Source: Symmachiella dynata
Lineage (GTDB): Bacteria > Planctomycetota > Planctomycetia > Planctomycetales > Planctomycetaceae
Direction: 5' to 3'
DNA: 64,000 bases
NCBI RefSeq assembly: GCF_007747995.1
Contig: NZ_CP036276.1
Location: 6,872,001-6,936,000 of the forward strand
Shown here: piece after piece, positions 9,127-17,533 of the stretch
Layout: every line of letters begins with the position of its first letter
Position numbering within the stretch: position 1 is the stretch's first letter
Position numbers and translations under genes: made by a program
The notes under the pieces: generated by a model
Database searches by the model: none
What the model saw: the letters and a program-made list of their open reading frames with translations, nothing else
Told to the model about the DNA's origin: nothing

Positions 9127-10839
9127 ATGCAAAACTCTGAAATCGCTCGCGCGTTTGATGATCTGGCCGATCTGTTAGAAATCGACGGCGCCAATGCCTT
9201 TCGCTTGCGGGCTTATCGCAATGCATCGCGAATGATCGCCGACCTCCCGGAGTCCATGACGGCGATTGTCGAGGACGCAGACCGCTCCCCCAGTGAGCTG
9301 CCCGGGATCGGAAAGGATCTCGCGGAAAAAATCACGACGTTGGTCGAAACCGGCACCTTGCCTCAACTCGATGAGATGCGGGATAAGATTCCCCCGGGAG
9401 TCGTGGAAATGCTGCGGTTGCCCGGCATGGGTCCCAAGAAAGCAGCCATTTTGTTCCATGAACTCTCCATCACCACGCTGGAGGATTTGAAGCAAGCTGC
9501 TGAGCAAGAACAAATCCGCGCGCTGAAAGGGTTTGGCAAGAAGACCGAAGAATCGATCCTGGAAGGATTAGCACACGCACAACAATCCGCCGGACGAGTC
9601 TTTTTAGCCGATGCAAAAATCCAAGCCGACGCCATCTTCGAATCGCTATCGCAGTTACCCTCGGTTCAACAAATCGCCGCAGCCGGCAGTTTGCGGCGGA
9701 GACGAGAAACCGTCGGTGATTTAGACATGTTGATCACAGCCGACGACTCCACCGAACCGATGGATGCGTTGGCAGACCACGAGTTGGTGGAAAAAGTTTT
9801 AGCCCGCGGCGAAACCAAACAGCGCGTCCGACTGCGATCCGGTTTGGAAATGGACCTGCGGGTCGTGCCCGCAGAATCGTACGGCGCCGCTCTCCAATAC
9901 TTCACCGGCTCCAAAGCGCATAACATCGTCGTCCGCCGCCGTGCCCAGGAGCGAGGGCTGAAGATCAATGAATACGGCGTGTTTCGCGACGAAGACGCTG
10001 TTGCGGGACAGACCGAAGAAGAGGTCTACGCCGCCGTCGACCTGCCGTGGATCCCGCCGGAACTGCGCGAGGACCGACGGGAATTCGAATGGGCAGAGAA
10101 CAATGCACTGCCAACGCTGATCGAAATAGAAGACATTCGCGGTGATTTGCACATGCACACCACCGCCACCGACGGCACGGCGTCGATCGCCGACATGGCG
10201 GCGGCCGCAAAAAAGCGCAAGCTGAAATACATCGCCATTACCGATCACTCGAAGCGAGTCACCATGGCCCAAGGCTTGGACGCCAAGCGGTTGCGCGCGC
10301 ATTGGAAAGAGATCGACAAGGTCAATGCTGAGACTTCTGGAATTGAAATTCTCAAAGGCATCGAATGTGATATCCTTGAGGATGCAACACTCGATTTGCC
10401 CGATGACGTGTTGGCCGAAGCGGATTGGGTGATCGCTGTGCTGCATTATGGTTTGAAACAGCCACAGGACCAAATTCACAAACGGCTGCTCACAGCGATC
10501 AAAAACCCGCATGTCTCTATCATTGGGCACCCGACCGGACGTCTGATCGGCAAGCGACCGGGAGCGGAGATGAACATGCAGGAGATCCTCAAAGCGGCCG
10601 CCGACCACGGTGTGATGATGGAGATCAATGCGCATCCCAGCCGATTGGATCTCGACGACGTCGCCGCCGCAGCGGCAAAGGACCTGGGCATTCCCATCGT
10701 AATCAGCACCGACGCCCACGCGACAACCGGCTTCGACGTGCTGCAGTACGGCATCTACCAAGCCCGTCGCGCGGGGCTGGAGAAGAAAGACGTGGCGAAC
10801 ACCAAGACGTGGGGCCAGTTTAAGAAGTTGTTGCGGTGA
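9127..10839 (+). CDS. polX: Family X DNA polymerase / PHP-domain repair nuclease (PolX)
   Basis: Bacterial PolX of 570 aa, a base-excision-repair gap-filling polymerase with a 3'-5' exonuclease. Domains in order: N-terminal 8-kDa-like region with helix-hairpin-helix motifs ([27 protein letters not shown]), Pol X palm with [16 protein letters not shown] and later EMDLRVV giving the metal-binding aspartates, and a C-terminal PHP domain from about residue 335 with [22 protein letters not shown] and STDAHA metal-ligand motifs. Length is exactly that expected for the family. No strong ribosome site is visible. It appears to be a single-gene unit facing away from the acyl-CoA ligase gene. Confidence 0.95.
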   Translation: MQNSEIARAFDDLADLLEIDGANAFRLRAYRNASRMIADLPESMTAIVEDADRSPSELPGIGKDLAEKITTLVETGTLPQLDEMRDKIPPGVVEMLRLPGMGPKKAAILFHELSITTLEDLKQAAEQEQIRALKGFGKKTEESILEGLAHAQQSAGRVFLADAKIQADAIFESLSQLPSVQQIAAAGSLRRRRETVGDLDMLITADDSTEPMDALADHELVEKVLARGETKQRVRLRSGLEMDLRVVPAESYGAALQYFTGSKAHNIVVRRRAQERGLKINEYGVFRDEDAVAGQTEEEVYAAVDLPWIPPELREDRREFEWAENNALPTLIEIEDIRGDLHMHTTATDGTASIADMAAAAKKRKLKYIAITDHSKRVTMAQGLDAKRLRAHWKEIDKVNAETSGIEILKGIECDILEDATLDLPDDVLAEADWVIAVLHYGLKQPQDQIHKRLLTAIKNPHVSIIGHPTGRLIGKRPGAEMNMQEILKAAADHGVMMEINAHPSRLDLDDVAAAAAKDLGIPIVISTDAHATTGFDVLQYGIYQARRAGLEKKDVANTKTWGQFKKLLR

Positions 10840-10891
10840 GGTTCGGTCCTTGCCGGGTGTCACTCGGAAGTTCGACGATCGCTTTGCGGGC

Positions 10892-11092
10892 TTACCGTTT
10901 CCTTTTGCGGCGTTTATGAATTTCTTTGCGGCGACGAATCCATTTCCGCTCTAATAGGTACCAACGTAACTTTTCGGAAATTGTGGCATAAATGATTGCT
11001 GCGACCAACAAAACAACAAACGCCAACAGGAGCACGAACGTTAAATTCGAGAACCATCCCAAAACCGTCTCGATTGGATGTGGAGAATCCAT
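10892..11092 (-). CDS. Small single-pass membrane protein, unknown
   Basis: A 66-aa reading frame with one strong hydrophobic segment (about residues 14-38) followed by a very basic tail (WIRRRKEIHKRRKRKR). The shape is that of a genuine small membrane protein with its C-terminus inside, but the start has no clear ribosome site and I recognise no family. It lies convergent to polX with a gap of about 50 bp. Confidence 0.45.
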   Translation of the reverse strand: MDSPHPIETVLGWFSNLTFVLLLAFVVLLVAAIIYATISEKLRWYLLERKWIRRRKEIHKRRKRKR

Positions 11093-11441
11093 GTTGAGCG
11101 ACTCGATTCTGCCAATTTGCCTGCGTATTCAGCTTTCATCCAACGGTAAAGCGATAATTACGGACGGTCAACTGGTTCTCTGCCAACCCTGTTAAGATTT
11201 CTACAAACCCTAAGAAGATCCACGGAAAATCGTGTCGGTTCGTATGAGTCAATTGAAAATTTGAGCATCAACCCTAGAGTCGTCAGCAGAGGCAATGGGT
11301 GGCCTTGGGGGTCCGTTGGATTGGTTCGTCCAACCCTGTACAAATCGCCTCTTCCCCGTTGACGCGTCCCGCGGCAGGGGCAACAATGGCAGGCGGAGGT
11401 TGCGGCACGTCGCGCGCGGCCGGCGGAGGGGAGAAAACGTA
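11093..11441. other. Intergenic region, no gene seen
   Basis: About 350 bp between the small membrane-protein gene and the GH10-like gene, which diverge. It should hold the promoter of the latter. A reading frame continues upstream of the GH10-like start to 11295, but the extra 49 residues are arginine-rich and look non-coding. Confidence 0.5.
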
Positions 11442-12932
11442 ATGGGTGTCATGCGATTCGTTGTGCCTCAATGCGAATCGCTCAGCGATTGGCCCGAGGT
11501 ATTTCGCGCCTATTCCAGTGGCCTGGATCGCAGCGTTTGGCCCACCCGCGTCGAATTCGACGGACAGACCATTGTATGTCGACGACAAAACTCCGAAAGC
11601 AGCCGGATGCACGTTGCTTGGCCGGTCCAGGACTTCGGCCGTCCCATGCTGGCGACCGCCATGCTTCCCGAACGCGAAGCCCCTTATGTCTTGGCCGTCG
11701 AATTGGCCCGCGGCAAAATCGTCCAGGTGCGCAACCTGCGTGCGGAACTGACTCAGGCCGATTTGACCTTGCCGCCTGAGTATCATCAGCGCTATGCGCA
11801 GGCCCACCGCGAATTTGGACACGCTGCCAGTTGCCAGGACGATGTCGCCAAGGCAACCGAATCTGCCAATCGAGCGATTTACCACGCCTGTCACGCCGCT
11901 GAATTGTTGGCCCGCGCCTACTCGCAACAGTTCTTGGAATCGCGACATCAACAATACGACCAACTGCCGACATCGCTGGGCTGTCGATTGGACAACCAAA
12001 TCCCCGAACCGCCGGAGCAGGAGTTATTCTGTTCCGCTTTCAATTCGGCCGCCGTACCCATCGAATGGCAGTTGGTCGAGCCGATCGAAGGGCAGGCCGA
12101 CTGGACCGCATTCGACGCTCAAGTCGACTGGTGTATGGAAAACCGATTGGTCATGCGGGGCGGACCGTTAATTGATCTCTCCCCGCGCGGATTACCAAAA
12201 TGGCTGTGGGAATGGGAACAGGATTTTTGGAACCTGCAAAGTTTTGTCTGCGACTTTGTGGAAACTGCCGTTTCACGGTACATCGGTAAAATTCGCATTT
12301 GGGAATTGGCCGCCTGCGCCAACAGCGGCGGCGCGCTGGTGCTCAACGAAGAACAGCGCTTGACCCTCGTCGCCAAGACATTAGAAGTCGCGCGGCACAT
12401 CGATGAAGAAGCGCGATTCGTGATTCGCATCGACCAGCCCTGGGGAGAATATCAGGCCCGCGGGCAACACCGGCTCTCCCCGTTACATTTTGCCGATGCC
12501 CTCGTGCGGGCCGGACTGGGACTGTCCGCACTCAATCTGGAAATCGCCATTGGTTATCGTCCCCGCGGGACGCCGTCGCGCGACCTGCTCGATTTCTCCT
12601 CGATGATCGACCGTTGGTGCGCATTGGGAATCCCCCTGCACATCACGTTGGCCTTTCCCACCAGCGACCAGCCTGATCCGCTGGCAGACAGTGATCTGGA
12701 GGTCGACCGCTCCGCTTGGAAACTACCGTGGAGTCCCACCGCCCAAGCTCAGTGGTTCGACATGCTATTGCCGCTGTTGATCGCTAAACCAGCCGTCGCT
12801 GCGGTCTATTGGGCGCAATTCTCCGACGCCACGCCGCACACCTTCCCGCATTCCGGGCTGATCGGCCCCGACGGGATCGCCAAGCCAACCTTGCAACACA
12901 TGATCGACTATCGCCGCAAGCATTTGAAGTAA
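11442..12932 (+). CDS. GH10 xylanase-fold protein lacking catalytic glutamates
   Basis: A 496-aa protein. From about residue 198 it follows the glycoside hydrolase family 10 pattern: FNSAAVPIEWQLVEP, then VMRGGPLIDLSPRGLPKWL (compare RGHTLVWHSQ.P.W), a Trp-led strand IRIWELAACANS, PLHITLAFPT and a C-terminal YWAQFSD...GLIGPDG..KPTL. In active xylanases the acid/base Glu lies in WDVVNE and the nucleophile in ITELD. Here the equivalents read WELAAC (Cys292) and ITLAF (Leu403), so both are lost and hydrolysis is unlikely. Residues 1-190 form an extra beta-rich and helical domain resembling a carbohydrate-binding region. No signal peptide is seen. The start is fixed by GGAGGGGAG about 8 nt upstream. 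Probably a pseudoenzyme or carbohydrate-binding protein. Confidence 0.75.
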   Translation: MGVMRFVVPQCESLSDWPEVFRAYSSGLDRSVWPTRVEFDGQTIVCRRQNSESSRMHVAWPVQDFGRPMLATAMLPEREAPYVLAVELARGKIVQVRNLRAELTQADLTLPPEYHQRYAQAHREFGHAASCQDDVAKATESANRAIYHACHAAELLARAYSQQFLESRHQQYDQLPTSLGCRLDNQIPEPPEQELFCSAFNSAAVPIEWQLVEPIEGQADWTAFDAQVDWCMENRLVMRGGPLIDLSPRGLPKWLWEWEQDFWNLQSFVCDFVETAVSRYIGKIRIWELAACANSGGALVLNEEQRLTLVAKTLEVARHIDEEARFVIRIDQPWGEYQARGQHRLSPLHFADALVRAGLGLSALNLEIAIGYRPRGTPSRDLLDFSSMIDRWCALGIPLHITLAFPTSDQPDPLADSDLEVDRSAWKLPWSPTAQAQWFDMLLPLLIAKPAVAAVYWAQFSDATPHTFPHSGLIGPDGIAKPTLQHMIDYRRKHLK

Positions 12933-13005
12933 CGGTCTTGTCCGCATGTGCCACGTGTCTGTAACGTAGCTCTGCAATACTTAGTTCTTCAACACGTGAC
13001 CCACC

Positions 13006-14424
13006 ATGACTGCCACAATCGTGCGGTTTCGCAATGATCTGCGGATTGATGATCACCCCGCGCTGTTGGCAGCAATCCAGCGCAGTCAGCCGATCGTCCC
13101 GGTCTTCGTGTGGTCCCCCGATGAAGCGGGCAATTGGGCGCCCGGGGCAGCGGCGCGGTGGTGGCTTGACCGCTCGTTGCGGAGTCTCGCTGCGGATTTG
13201 CAGCGACGCGGTTCGCGGTTGATCATCCGTTCCGGTGACGTCTACGAAGAAATTGATAAGCTCATCGAAGAAACCACCGCCGATGCCCTCTATTGGACTC
13301 GCGGCTACGGACCGGCACTTCTGGAAAGTGATCAGCGACTGGAAACGTCGTTCACCGAGCGGGGAGTGGAGGCCGTTTCCTACAGCGGACGGCTGCTGTT
13401 TGAACCGGACGCCGTGCGGACGAAACAGGGAAATCCCTACCGGGTGTTCACCCCGTTTTGGAAAGCCTGCCTGAATCTTGATCCACCGCGCGAGCCGACC
13501 TCCGCACCCCGCAAAATACCCACTCCGCAAGACTGGCCCGCATCGGAGTCGATCGATTCGCTCGGACTGGCTCCCCCATTGGATTGGGCCGACCAGTTTT
13601 CCCAGCGCTGGCAACCCGGTGAGCAGGGAGCGAATAAAAAACTAAAACGTTTCCTAAAACAAGCCGTTGCTGACTATGAAACGGGGCGCGATCAGCCCGA
13701 TGATTACGGCACCTCGCGCATGTCGCCGCACCTGCACTTTGGCGAAATCAGCCCGCACAAGATTTGGTACACCCTGCAAACGCAAAGCGGTGACGGCTCC
13801 CAGGCCTACTTGCGGGAACTCGGCTGGCGGGAATTCGCGTATCACGTGCTCGTCAATTTCCCGGAAACACCCGACCAACCCTTGCGGCCCCAGTTTGAAA
13901 ACTTTCCCTGGCAGCACAACGCAACAGCACTGCGGAAGTGGCAGCGGGGGCAAACCGGTTACCCGATTGTCGATGCCGGCATGCGCGAACTGTGGACAAC
14001 CGGCTGGATGCACAATCGCGTCCGCATGATCGTCGCCTCATTTCTGACCAAAGATCTGCTCATCGATTGGCGGCAAGGTGCGCGCTGGTTCTGGGACACA
14101 CTGGTCGACGCCGATCTGGCCAACAACACCATGGGCTGGCAATGGACCGCCGGCAGCGGCGCCGACGCCGCCCCCTACTTCCGCATCTTCAACCCCGTCC
14201 GCCAGGGAGAGAAATTCGATCCCGCCGGCAACTACGTACGGCAATGGGTGCCGGAATTAAATTCGCTACCGAAAAAGTGGATCCATAACCCATGGGAAGC
14301 CCCCGCCGACGTGCTGGCTGAGGCGGGCGTTGAGTTGGGTAAGAATTATCCGCAGCCAATTGTGAATCATGGTGAGGCGAGGAAGGCGGCGCTGGCGGCT
14401 TATGAACTGATTAAAGGCACGTAG
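13006..14424 (+). CDS. phrB: Deoxyribodipyrimidine photo-lyase
   Basis: Light-driven repair enzyme for cyclobutane pyrimidine dimers, 472 aa, monomeric and FAD-dependent. The N-terminal antenna-binding alpha/beta domain starts IVRFRNDLRIDDHPAL. The C-terminal FAD domain shows GTSRMSPHLHFGEISP, WREFAYH, YPIVDAGMRELWTTGWMHNR, NNTMGWQWTAGSGADAAPYFRIFNP and FDPAGNYVRQWVPEL, which are hallmark FAD- and lesion-binding segments of class I CPD photolyases. The tryptophans of the electron-transfer chain fall in the conserved positions. It lies 73 bp after the GH10-like gene on the same strand and ends 6 bp before the stop of the next, convergent gene. A cryptochrome role is less likely given the intact photolyase motifs. 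Confidence 0.95.
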   Translation: MTATIVRFRNDLRIDDHPALLAAIQRSQPIVPVFVWSPDEAGNWAPGAAARWWLDRSLRSLAADLQRRGSRLIIRSGDVYEEIDKLIEETTADALYWTRGYGPALLESDQRLETSFTERGVEAVSYSGRLLFEPDAVRTKQGNPYRVFTPFWKACLNLDPPREPTSAPRKIPTPQDWPASESIDSLGLAPPLDWADQFSQRWQPGEQGANKKLKRFLKQAVADYETGRDQPDDYGTSRMSPHLHFGEISPHKIWYTLQTQSGDGSQAYLRELGWREFAYHVLVNFPETPDQPLRPQFENFPWQHNATALRKWQRGQTGYPIVDAGMRELWTTGWMHNRVRMIVASFLTKDLLIDWRQGARWFWDTLVDADLANNTMGWQWTAGSGADAAPYFRIFNPVRQGEKFDPAGNYVRQWVPELNSLPKKWIHNPWEAPADVLAEAGVELGKNYPQPIVNHGEARKAALAAYELIKGT

Positions 14425-14430
14425 TTCAGT

Positions 14431-14853
14431 TCAAAGGCTGTTCCACAGATACATTTCCTTGCCCGTCTCGGCTGCGCGGCGTGCGAGTGTGGATAAATCG
14501 GCAACGATGGGGGCAAAATCGTCGGGCGACCAACCGAGTTCTTCTGCGGTTGCTTGTGCAAACTGAGCCGCAATATCGGTGATCTCGACATCCCCGATCC
14601 GCGCTAGGCCTTCCAGCATGTCTTGTGGAACGGTCGTCGTCCACTCTTCCGCATCTTCGGGCGTGATAAGTTGAAACTCACCGAGCAAATCGACGTCGTA
14701 TTCGCGCCCGCGTAAAACTGCCAGAAACTGCGCAGCTTGCAATGGAGTGATCGATTTCAACTGGCACTGGTCCGCCGCGTCGAACGCATCGCCGCCAGCG
14801 TAGTTTGGAGCGCGCGTTGGATCAGCAATGAAGAAGTCGCTGAGAATTCCCAT
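14431..14853 (-). CDS. Hypothetical protein, 140 aa
   Basis: An acidic soluble protein beginning MGILSDFFIADP and containing a YAGGDAFDAADQCQLKSITP segment, followed by helices. No signal peptide or membrane span. The start at 14853 was preferred for its typical opening; the frame stays open to another start at 14910. No strong ribosome site precedes either. I recognise no characterised family, although the length and composition resemble bacterial immunity-type or housekeeping small proteins found scattered in planctomycetes. Convergent with the photolyase gene. Confidence 0.65.
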   Translation of the reverse strand: MGILSDFFIADPTRAPNYAGGDAFDAADQCQLKSITPLQAAQFLAVLRGREYDVDLLGEFQLITPEDAEEWTTTVPQDMLEGLARIGDVEITDIAAQFAQATAEELGWSPDDFAPIVADLSTLARRAAETGKEMYLWNSL

Positions 14854-14983
14854 GGGATATCCAATTCCGTCAATCCAATAGTTCCGGCAGTACCGGACGA
14901 ATGCGGACACACTTTACTTAAACTCTACCAAGCAACAAGCGGCCGGTAAAACCGGTCCTACGTCCTTCGCGAGATTCTCCGAA

Positions 14984-15304
14984 TCAGATTTTGTCCGCAA
15001 TCGACGTCCCGTCAGAGAGCCCTCCCCAAGGTTGGCCGCTCCAGACCCACAACTGATCGATCGCAATCCGTTGTAGTGGCCCAAACGCAAGTGACGGAAC
15101 CGCGCCGCGTGACACATACATGACGTTGGTTGTACGAATTCTCGCTGTAATAAAACCGTCATCAATGTCATGAGCAGAGAGAATCATTACATCCCGGCGG
15201 ATATCACGCGCGATAAACCGAGACAGTACACACTCATCGCGATAGATCTTGCGATGTCTTCGTTTTATCAATTGACGGAAAATGTTTTTGATTGGCTTCA
15301 GCAT
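14984..15304 (-). CDS. Hypothetical protein, 106 aa
   Basis: Begins MLKPIKNIFRQLIKRRHRKIYR, a strongly basic N-terminus, and continues with a beta-strand-like part (MILSAHDIDDGFITARI, MYVSRGAVPSLAFG). No signal peptide or recognisable domain. The frame extends upstream to 15367, but that would overlap the next gene, so the internal ATG was chosen; only a weak AAGAAA precedes it. It lies 25 bp after the stop of the upstream secreted protein and may be co-transcribed with it. Existence is moderately likely, function unknown. Confidence 0.45.
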   Translation of the reverse strand: MLKPIKNIFRQLIKRRHRKIYRDECVLSRFIARDIRRDVMILSAHDIDDGFITARIRTTNVMYVSRGAVPSLAFGPLQRIAIDQLWVWSGQPWGGLSDGTSIADKI

Positions 15305-15329
15305 GATTTCTTGTTGACTTAATGTTAAA

Positions 15330-15851
15330 TCACTTCGTTTTCCCCTCCCCAAACCGCTCATCAACAATCAACGTCTCCGCCGGTAGCGGAATGCGATTCA
15401 GGTCGACGATTTTACCGTCGACTATCAGTTCGATGTAAGTCGTGTTGATCCACGATTTTGCCCCGCGCTTTTTCGCTTCCTCCAGTGCGGCATCCACTTT
15501 GTCCTTAGGGGCTCCATGGGCTTGCAGCGTATGAATACAAACTCCGGCGTCGCCTTTGCCGTCCAACCAAAAACTGGGACCGCGCCGCAGCACAATCGGT
15601 GCCCCTTCGGTTTTGACCTTCAGGATGTGTGGCCACGCTGCTTCGAATTCCTCGCGCGTTGTGAAAGGGATCGCGTAATTCACCTGCGGAAACATTGGGC
15701 CTTCGAAGGTCCGCGCCTGTTTGCGGAGCGGTTCTAATTCCTGAGGCCAATCTTTGGGCCAGTCCCCGCCGTCCTTCACTTGATAGAGGGCGTACAGTGG
15801 GCCGGCTGAAAGAATCAAGATCGCTGCTAGCAGCGGAATCGCGCGTTTCAT
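15330..15851 (-). CDS. Secreted protein of unknown function, 173 aa
   Basis: Starts with a clear signal peptide (MKRAIPLLAAILILSAGPLYA, cleavage probably after ALYA) followed by a compact domain with conserved-looking segments VNYAIPFTTREEFEAAWPHIL, GPSFWLDGK, VCIHTLQAHG and INTTYIELIVDGKIVDLNRIPLP. The ATG at 15851 has GGAG 8 nt upstream, so the longer frame from 15950 is unlikely. No family with known activity recognised. Residues 60-170 look like one alpha/beta domain, probably periplasmic. Confidence 0.7.
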   Translation of the reverse strand: MKRAIPLLAAILILSAGPLYALYQVKDGGDWPKDWPQELEPLRKQARTFEGPMFPQVNYAIPFTTREEFEAAWPHILKVKTEGAPIVLRRGPSFWLDGKGDAGVCIHTLQAHGAPKDKVDAALEEAKKRGAKSWINTTYIELIVDGKIVDLNRIPLPAETLIVDERFGEGKTK

Positions 15852-16192
15852 TGTGATCGCTCCAATGAGAATGTGACCGGGGGAGGCTCCTGATTCTGAC
15901 GCGGTACTCGCAGGAATGGTTCCAGGAATTCTATGGAACTTTGGCTCCACTGAATAGACGAGCCTGCCTCACGTGGACGAGGCCACAGAGTCAACGGCGC
16001 AAACCATCAGACGGCAAATCCGATGCTTTTCTGCCAGACGGGCTGAAAAAAATTGACGCGGCGAATTTTCTCCTGTACCGTTGGTTCCAATACGACAAAG
16101 CGGTGCAATCGATCGCTTTGTGAACGCAATATTCGAAGTGCTGCGCATGTACAAATCGTTTTCATATTCTTTCCAATTTTAGGATGTTCTTC
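15852..16192. other. Intergenic region, no gene seen
   Basis: About 340 bp between divergently transcribed genes of unknown function. It must contain both promoters; no box or repeat stood out. Confidence 0.45.
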
Positions 16193-16900
16193 ATGTCTGA
16201 TACGCACAACGATCATGACTCGACTTCTTCCCCGGCAACGGATGCGGAACTGCAGGGCGATGCTGGAACATTAATTCCCTGGACGGTCAGTAACAGCGAC
16301 GGAAGTAAGTCACACATTGTCCATGTCGACTCTGAAGGCATCACTTGGGCCTTGGGGATGAAAAAGCCCGAGGCGTTCGGGCAACTCGTCGGCAGACTGG
16401 CGGCTCAGCCGGATCAATCCGCCGCTTTGATCGGAGAACAAAAAGGCGGACAGCATCTTTCGCGCAACGACATCGACCGCGTGACCTTTGCAGAAGACCT
16501 CAAGCAATTGGTGATCACCGACAAAGCCGGAAAAAAACAGAAGATCGCAAAAGGAGACGACGACGAGCAGAAACAGGTCTTCGAAGCAGTCGGGCAACAC
16601 CTCGGCGGCAAGGCCAGTGAGGAAGAGGCGGACGCTTGGTCGATCATACAGGGGCCGTTGGTCACGCTGGCAATCTTCGCCGCGATCGGCGGGTTTTTCA
16701 TCTACTTCACCACAATCTCTGACCCAAACTACGAAGCCACCGGCCGTCGCAGCGGAATGAAGCAATTGATGAACTGGCTCGGCTACACCATCGGCCCCAC
16801 CTGGGCCTCGGTCATCGTGGGTGCCCTGGTGCTACTGATCATTTCCTTAACGGTCGTCCAACTCGTGAAACGACCGACGCGGAAGGTTTTGGAGTTGTGA
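16193..16900 (+). CDS. Membrane protein with PH-like N-terminal domain, unknown
   Basis: A 235-aa protein. The N-terminal 150 residues are soluble and acidic, with the order LSRNDIDRVTFAEDLKQLVI, then TDKAGKKQKIAKG, then QVFEAVGQHLGG, which resembles bacterial PH-like domains. Two membrane spans follow (about residues 157-180 and 204-226), separated by a loop containing GRRSGMKQLMNWLGYTIG. The start at 16193 has AGGA 9 nt upstream; an ATG at 16184 would be too close to it. It is followed 76 bp later by another protein with a similar soluble element, suggesting a functional pair. No known role. Confidence 0.7.
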   Translation: MSDTHNDHDSTSSPATDAELQGDAGTLIPWTVSNSDGSKSHIVHVDSEGITWALGMKKPEAFGQLVGRLAAQPDQSAALIGEQKGGQHLSRNDIDRVTFAEDLKQLVITDKAGKKQKIAKGDDDEQKQVFEAVGQHLGGKASEEEADAWSIIQGPLVTLAIFAAIGGFFIYFTTISDPNYEATGRRSGMKQLMNWLGYTIGPTWASVIVGALVLLIISLTVVQLVKRPTRKVLEL

Positions 16901-16976
16901 TTGCTTGGCGTGAGTATCGCTAGGCAATACCGACCAAGCAGCCGCCTGAGGAGTTGGCTGAAGCAGGGAGGGGCTA

Positions 16977-17447
16977 TTGGAAAACTCCGATGTGAGTGTT
17001 GTTCAAACGGATGGTAGCACGACAGTCAGGCTCCCCATGCCGTTACCCTATATTCCGGTCCCTGAGTGGATGTCGTCACTTGATTTTTTTTCGTTCGTCG
17101 CCATTCCGGTATGGGTGACTGGTTCGATGCTGGTTCGGTCGATGTGTCGTATCCAACCACCGCCGCTCGCCATCTTTTGTGTCACGCCGGACAGATTTCG
17201 GATGGAATTGGTAGCGCGCGAGAGCGGCAATTTGACGACCTTCGAGTGTGATCGGAAACAGATCGTTGAACTGCGAAAGAATCGATTCGAACCAGGGCTT
17301 TGGATTCACGTGCGTGGCCAGAAGATGCACTCGTATCTGCAAGATGTAGACGACGACACGATTCACTCACTATGTCGTGAATTGTGGACGATCCTCGCCT
17401 CGAATTGCGAGAGGGTGTCTTCTGGCCTGTCATGTGAAACTGAGTGA
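16977..17447 (+). CDS. Putative membrane protein with PH-like domain, TTG start
   Basis: A 156-aa protein with one hydrophobic segment (about residues 36-55, FSFVAIPVWVTGSMLVRSMC) followed by a domain of alternating strands ending in a helix (ILASNCERV): PLAIFCVTPDRFRMEL, TTFECDRKQIVELR, LWIHVRGQKMHSYL, DDTIHSLCRELWTIL. The pattern resembles a bacterial PH-like domain. Translation would start at TTG, with a very purine-rich GGAGGGG immediately upstream. Probably partnered with the preceding membrane protein. No characterised relative recognised. Confidence 0.6.
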   Translation: MENSDVSVVQTDGSTTVRLPMPLPYIPVPEWMSSLDFFSFVAIPVWVTGSMLVRSMCRIQPPPLAIFCVTPDRFRMELVARESGNLTTFECDRKQIVELRKNRFEPGLWIHVRGQKMHSYLQDVDDDTIHSLCRELWTILASNCERVSSGLSCETE

Positions 17448-17456
17448 AATGCGTCT

Positions 17457-17522
17457 GGCGGCTGCTTGACGCGCGCGATCTCCAATGGTCAATCGCGCAC
17501 GCCATCAAGCAGCTGCCTGACC
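17457..17522. repeat. Long imperfect hairpin repeat, 3' of catalase gene
   Basis: Left arm 17457-17479 and right arm 17492-17517 pair imperfectly (core GCTGCTTGA with TCAAGCAGC, plus GCGCGAT with ATCGCGC). The right arm, extended to 17490-17522, is about 80% identical to 19566-19598, so it is a dispersed element. It sits 11 bp past the catalase stop and could also terminate its transcript, though no U-run follows. Confidence 0.6.
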
Positions 17523-17533
17523 GATTCACGTTC

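Noticed and set aside
8589-9140. Three short frames between the acyl-CoA ligase and polX genes
   Set aside because: None has a ribosome site, and they overlap each other or the polX start.
9799-10863. 354-codon minus-strand frame opposite polX
   Set aside because: Codons follow the reverse complement of the PolX gene. The His-rich composition is a by-product.
11283-11999. Long minus-strand open frame opposite the GH10-like gene
   Set aside because: It is antisense to a gene with clear family motifs and a good ribosome site. Its own sequence shows no domain.
12784-13614. 276-codon minus-strand frame across the start of the photolyase gene
   Set aside because: Antisense shadow of photolyase. 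No ribosome site or recognisable domain.
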